Assembly: GCA_003497765.1 (NCBI GenBank)
Contig: DNNY01000186.1
Coordinates: forward strand, 1-10,143
Reading direction: 5' to 3'
Origin: Oceanospirillaceae bacterium
Lineage (GTDB): Bacteria; Pseudomonadota; Gammaproteobacteria; Pseudomonadales; Balneatricaceae
Length of the DNA: 10,143 nt
Part shown: one piece after another, positions 7,076 through 10,143 of the stretch
Numbering within the stretch: position 1 is the stretch's first letter
Layout: every line of letters begins with the position of its first letter
Translations under genes and position numbers: made by a program
The notes under the pieces: generated by a model
The model's input: the letters and a program-made list of their open reading frames with translations, nothing else
What the model was told of the DNA's origin: nothing
Database searches by the model: none

Positions 7076-8326
7076 TTAAGTGTGATCAAAACCACGTAAA
7101 CCCAACACCAAAAGCCCCGTGGCTAACAACAAATAAGCCGTCATAGTTAATACCGCGTCTTGCAACAGCCAACCTTTGTCCATCATCAAACCCAACCACA
7201 CTGGACCTAGGGCCGAGGCAAATACCACTAAGGTCCAGAATAAACTTTTAATAGCGCCCAAATATCGCACCCCATAACACTCAGGCCAAAGGGCAGCCTG
7301 CGTTGTTTGGGCAAAGCCATTGCCCAAGCCTAATAGTATAAAATATGGCCAAATCACCCAATAAGCGTCAAATAAATTAATGATTACTAAGGCCAGAGCC
7401 AAAGGTAGCAAGGTATATGGCATTAAGGTACGAGCACTAAATCGATCGACCAACTGACCCGTAATAATAGCCACACTGATAGCCACTAATGAGTAAAGCA
7501 AATAGTTACCGGTAAGAAAAGCATGGGACCAGCCCTTTTCATCAGCCAGATTTAAATGATGGAAGAACATGGCCGTACTAATCATAGAAATAGCTGATAA
7601 ACCGGGCACCATGAGATAAAAACGATAATCTTTTAATACTTCCCGACGCCGCCAAGAGATGGGGTTAGCTTTGCTATTGGAGGGGCCATTCTCTGCCCCT
7701 TGTTCCTGACTCTCTAATAATTGCTCATAAGCTTGGTGGCGGTTAGCGTGACCACGTAATAACCACATGCTTAAGGGAGCTATAAATAGCAAAATAACCA
7801 AAGCTACGCCCATATAGGTAGTGCGCCAACCTACTGCGGCAATACATATAACAGCGATGATTGGTAACATCGCCTCACCCATAGCAAAACCCACGGAGAC
7901 AAAGGCTGTCGCCTTACCACGCTGTTGATCAAAATATCGGCCCATAGCGGTATAGGCCACATGGCTCATTAAGCCTTGGCCAGCATGACGTAATAAAAAT
8001 ACGCCTGCCACTAACCACCAAAGAGAGTGCACCTGAGTAATAAACAAATTGGCCAATACAAGCAGCAATAACACCAACAAGGTATAGCGCGGCAAGCTTA
8101 TCTGATCAATCCACTTACCGGTAACAGGTAATAGCAAGGCACTTAAGAGAGTACCGGCCATATAAACCCCACCCCATTGCGTATGACTGAGACCAAAATC
8201 TTGTTGAATAGATGGCCCAAAAACACCAAAGAAATAGGTTTGGCCAAATGAAGAACCAAAGGCAGTAATTAAGCCAAAGGTTACAAAGCGTGTATGACTT
8301 CGAAGTAGCTGCCAATATGCATACAT
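7076..8326 (-). CDS. Major facilitator superfamily transporter, 12 predicted membrane segments, substrate unknown
   Basis: This is an inner-membrane MFS permease of 416 residues from ATG 8326. Hydrophobic segments are arranged as two sets of about six, separated by a charged cytoplasmic loop (around residues 200-230, with SQEQGAENGPSNSKANPISWRRRE). GKWIDQISLPRY after the second segment corresponds to MFS motif A, and the second half repeats it as GQLVDRFSARTL. The N-terminal FGSSFGQTYFFGVFGPSIQQDFG resembles the monocarboxylate/oxalate-formate branch, a weak hint only. The start at ATG 8326 has TGAG 6 bases upstream and leaves 7 bases after the ybaK stop. A longer GTG start at 8356 would overlap ybaK by 23 bases and is not needed. 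Cotranscription with ybaK is likely. Substrate cannot be read from the sequence. Confidence 0.9.
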   Translation of the reverse strand: MYAYWQLLRSHTRFVTFGLITAFGSSFGQTYFFGVFGPSIQQDFGLSHTQWGGVYMAGTLLSALLLPVTGKWIDQISLPRYTLLVLLLLVLANLFITQVHSLWWLVAGVFLLRHAGQGLMSHVAYTAMGRYFDQQRGKATAFVSVGFAMGEAMLPIIAVICIAAVGWRTTYMGVALVILLFIAPLSMWLLRGHANRHQAYEQLLESQEQGAENGPSNSKANPISWRRREVLKDYRFYLMVPGLSAISMISTAMFFHHLNLADEKGWSHAFLTGNYLLYSLVAISVAIITGQLVDRFSARTLMPYTLLPLALALVIINLFDAYWVIWPYFILLGLGNGFAQTTQAALWPECYGVRYLGAIKSLFWTLVVFASALGPVWLGLMMDKGWLLQDAVLTMTAYLLLATGLLVLGLRGFDHT

Positions 8327-8333
8327 AAGCGTC

Positions 8334-8804
8334 TCAGGTTTGTGCAATAGGGGCACTAATGCCTCTGGTTAAAGTCAGTAAATCCTTTGGCGCCAAGGTA
8401 ATTTCAAGACCACGTTTACCCGCACTTACATAGATCTGAGCAAAGTTTTCAGCACTCGTATCAAGCACTGTCGGTAGTAACTTCTTTTGCCCAAGGGGGC
8501 TAACACCACCTAAGATATAGCCCGTACTCCGTTGCACTTCATCGCTAGCCGCCATAGCTGCTTTTTTAGCCTTAAGTGCCTTGGCCAAATGCTTTAAATT
8601 GAGGTTGCCTGTAACGGGCACAATGGCTACGGCTAGTTGTTTAGCATCCAATTTAACCACTAAAGTCTTAAAAATTTGCTCAGCTGGCACACCTAACTTA
8701 GCTGTGGCCTCCAATCCATAAGCAGTAGATTGCGGGTCATGGTCATAGCTGAGCACCTCGAAATCAATACCCACTTTTTCGGCTAATACAATAGCAGGTG
8801 TCAT
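8334..8804 (-). CDS. ybaK: Cys-tRNA(Pro)/Cys-tRNA(Cys) deacylase YbaK
   Basis: YbaK is a free-standing editing-domain protein that hydrolyses Cys-tRNA(Pro), an error product of prolyl-tRNA synthetase. The 156-residue product follows E. coli YbaK along its whole length: MTPAIVLAEKVGIDFEVLSYDHDP, FKTLVV with the conserved functional Lys46, AIVPVTGNLNLKHLAKAL, QRSTGYILGGVSPLGQKK (91-108) and IYVSAGKRGLEI. The ATG at 8804 has AAGG 8 bases upstream. The gap to the upstream hyi stop is 40 bases, so readthrough from hyi is possible although a separate promoter is not excluded. The MFS gene follows 7 bases after its stop. The neighbours suggest no shared pathway. Confidence 0.96.
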   Translation of the reverse strand: MTPAIVLAEKVGIDFEVLSYDHDPQSTAYGLEATAKLGVPAEQIFKTLVVKLDAKQLAVAIVPVTGNLNLKHLAKALKAKKAAMAASDEVQRSTGYILGGVSPLGQKKLLPTVLDTSAENFAQIYVSAGKRGLEITLAPKDLLTLTRGISAPIAQT

Positions 8805-8844
8805 AGATACAACCTTGTTCTTGGTAAGAGGTTATAAATAATCA

Positions 8845-9621
8845 TTAGATTACACTTTCGCGCCATGACAAACCCTGTCTTGTGGTGCCAGCTGGCCGAT
8901 ATTCACAACCGACAAAGCCACCATAACCTTGGCGTTGTAATTGCGCAAACACCAGCTGATAATCGAAATCCCCTGTATCTGGCTCATGGCGTTGGGGCAC
9001 CCCAGCAATTTGAATGTGGGCTACCTGCGCCATAACATTGGTAAAACGCTGTAAACTATCGCCTTGATATTTTTGGCAGTGAAAAAAATCAAACTGCAAC
9101 TTAACATTATCAGCGCCAATACGGGCTAACAAATCCACTGCCTGTTCTTGGGTGGTCAACATATAACCCGGCATATCAATTGGGTTGATGGCCTCAACGG
9201 TTAGCACCACACCCGCCTTGCTAGCTTCCTTGGCGGCCCAACTAAGATTCTCCACATACACTTGTTCAGCTTCCACTTGAGCTAATTCAGGTGGCACTAA
9301 TCCCGCCATAGCATGAATAAGCGTCGTTCCCATCACTTTGGCATAGTGTAATGCTTGCAGCACACTGGCACGAAAATCAGCACCCTTATCTGGGTGACAT
9401 GCCATGCCTCGTTCACCAGCTTGCCAATCCCCTGCACTAGTATTAAATAACACTTGTGGAATGCCAGCATCAGCTCTCACAGCATTCACTTCCGCAGCCG
9501 AATAAGCATAGGGAAATAAACATTCCACCCCACTAAAGCCATCTTCGGCAGCTAATGCATAGCGCTGCAGAAAATCAACTTCGTTATAAAGCATGGAAAT
9601 ATTTGCACACAGGGGTATCAT
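8845..9621 (-). CDS. hyi: Hydroxypyruvate isomerase Hyi (xylose-isomerase-like TIM barrel)
   Basis: Hyi interconverts hydroxypyruvate and tartronate semialdehyde in glyoxylate/glycerate metabolism. The 258-residue TIM barrel matches E. coli Hyi in length and pattern: CANISMLYNEVDFLQRY at the N-terminus, GVECLFPYAY, FNTSAGDWQAGERGMACHP, VEAINPIDMPGY, LQFDFFH, IQIAGVPQRHEPDTG and GCEYRP. The residues expected to bind the metal and catalyse fall at the family positions Glu143, Asp178, Gln204 and Glu240. The related OtnI (2-oxo-tetronate isomerase) shares these, so the substrate call rests on overall similarity and on the divergent reductase next door. The ATG at 9621 fits homologues, with only a weak ribosome binding site (AGAG). 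No gcl (glyoxylate carboligase) is in the window. Confidence 0.9.
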   Translation of the reverse strand: MIPLCANISMLYNEVDFLQRYALAAEDGFSGVECLFPYAYSAAEVNAVRADAGIPQVLFNTSAGDWQAGERGMACHPDKGADFRASVLQALHYAKVMGTTLIHAMAGLVPPELAQVEAEQVYVENLSWAAKEASKAGVVLTVEAINPIDMPGYMLTTQEQAVDLLARIGADNVKLQFDFFHCQKYQGDSLQRFTNVMAQVAHIQIAGVPQRHEPDTGDFDYQLVFAQLQRQGYGGFVGCEYRPAGTTRQGLSWRESVI

Positions 9622-9635
9622 TGACTCTATCTAGC

Positions 9636-9659
9636 CTATTAAATTGATGCATTTAAGAG
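9636..9659. promoter_or_regulatory. Imperfect dyad, candidate operator between divergent hyi and glxR
   Basis: CTATTAAAT (9636-9644) and ATTTAAGAG (9651-9659) are reverse complements at 8 of 9 positions around the spacer TGATGC. The dyad sits in the middle of the only 51 bases between the two divergent start codons, so a protein bound there could affect both genes. The arms are AT-rich, which raises the chance of coincidence. No strong -35/-10 pair was identified for either gene. Confidence 0.4.
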
Positions 9660-9672
9660 CAAATACCTTACC

Positions 9673-10143
9673 ATGAACAATCTCCCAACTGTAGGCTTTA
9701 TTGGCCTAGGCTTAATGGGCCAAGCTATGGCCACTAATCTACTGAATGCGGGTTTCCCCTTACATATTTATAGTCGTAGCAAACATCGGGCAAAGACATT
9801 AATCAACGATGGTGCTAGCTGGCATAATAGCCCAGCTAAGATGGCTAAGAATTTAGCGGCTGATATCATTGTTATTTGTGTTACTGATGGCCCAGCTTTG
9901 CAGGATGTGGTTGCTGGCGAACAGGGCCTTATTAAGCATTTAGCGCCTAATACCTTAGTGATTGATATGGGCACAAGCCCCTTTGATTTAACCCAAAGTT
10001 TGGCTCATCAGGTCACAGCTTTGGGTGGCCAGTACCTTGACGCACCTGTTTCTGGTGGTCAAAAAGGCGCTCTTGAGGCGACCCTTTCGGTTATGGTTGG
10101 CGGCGCAGAGGAACCATTAACTAGAGCCATGCCCGCTTTTAAC
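9673..10143 (+). CDS. glxR: NAD(P)-dependent beta-hydroxyacid dehydrogenase, probably tartronate semialdehyde reductase, 3'-truncated by window edge
   Basis: The first 157 codons are open to the window end. GFIGLGLMGQAMATNLL (from residue 8) is the Rossmann dinucleotide-binding motif at the start of the 3-hydroxyisobutyrate dehydrogenase / tartronate semialdehyde reductase family. DAPVSGGQKGA (123-133) is the family's substrate-binding motif, followed by TLSVMVGG. The catalytic lysine, usually near residue 170, lies beyond the window. About 290-300 residues are expected in total. The ATG at 9673 fits the family N-terminus, although the nearest purine-rich stretch (AAGAG, 9655-9659) is far upstream. 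Divergence from hyi suggests reduction of tartronate semialdehyde to glycerate, completing the route from hydroxypyruvate. Residues 98-103 read DMGTSP, so a different hydroxyacid substrate (for example 3-hydroxyisobutyrate) is not excluded. Confidence 0.85.
   Translation, partial: MNNLPTVGFIGLGLMGQAMATNLLNAGFPLHIYSRSKHRAKTLINDGASWHNSPAKMAKNLAADIIVICVTDGPALQDVVAGEQGLIKHLAPNTLVIDMGTSPFDLTQSLAHQVTALGGQYLDAPVSGGQKGALEATLSVMVGGAEEPLTRAMPAFN

Noticed and set aside
8327..8356. GTG 8356 as the MFS start
   Set aside because: It would overlap ybaK by 23 bases and add a non-conserved N-terminal extension, while ATG 8326 has a spaced TGAG and no overlap.
9621..9649. TTGACT as the -35 of a glxR promoter
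   Set aside because: No acceptable -10 hexamer lies 16-18 bases downstream (TTGATG is the best available), so the call is unsupported.
1..10143. CRISPR array, tRNA/rRNA gene, insertion sequence, toxin-antitoxin or defence cassette
   Set aside because: No regularly spaced repeats, no recognisable RNA gene, no transposase or integrase motif, and almost every base is accounted for by conserved metabolic genes.

Overview
The window is chromosomal housekeeping DNA from a gammaproteobacterium of moderate G+C. The proteins match E. coli and Pseudomonas orthologues closely (PurH, PurD, HinT, YbaK, Hyi, TrpG). The trpG-trpD-trpC order, with no trpE beside it, is the arrangement known from Pseudomonas and relatives. 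The species cannot be read from this stretch. No RNA gene, complete mobile element, CRISPR array or phage gene was seen.

Positions 1-2850 (+ strand) hold a purine operon: the 3' three quarters of purH, then purD and hinT, each with a good ribosome binding site and only 11-17 bases between genes. A strong inverted repeat at 2860-2891 separates it from the convergent block.

Positions 2899-9621 (- strand) hold eight genes in one direction. Read in transcription order they are hyi, ybaK, an MFS transporter, trpG, trpD, trpC, a YhfA-type OsmC protein and hisC. Two sub-units are likely. The first is hyi-ybaK-MFS. The second is trpG-trpD-trpC-osmC-hisC, starting from a perfect TATAAT box just upstream of trpG. 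TrpG, TrpD and TrpC carry out three steps of tryptophan synthesis. HisC, an aminotransferase, sits at the end of the same run.

From 9673 (+ strand) a truncated beta-hydroxyacid dehydrogenase, probably tartronate semialdehyde reductase (glxR), is divergent from hyi across 51 bases that contain an imperfect dyad. Hyi interconverts hydroxypyruvate and tartronate semialdehyde, and GlxR reduces the latter to glycerate, so the pair fits glyoxylate/glycerate metabolism.

Nothing here looks like a new defence or mobile system. The points worth a second look are local: the company kept by hisC and osmC, the divergent operator candidate, start-site ambiguities, the converging hairpins, and a GGGGACAG-type motif between trpG and trpD.
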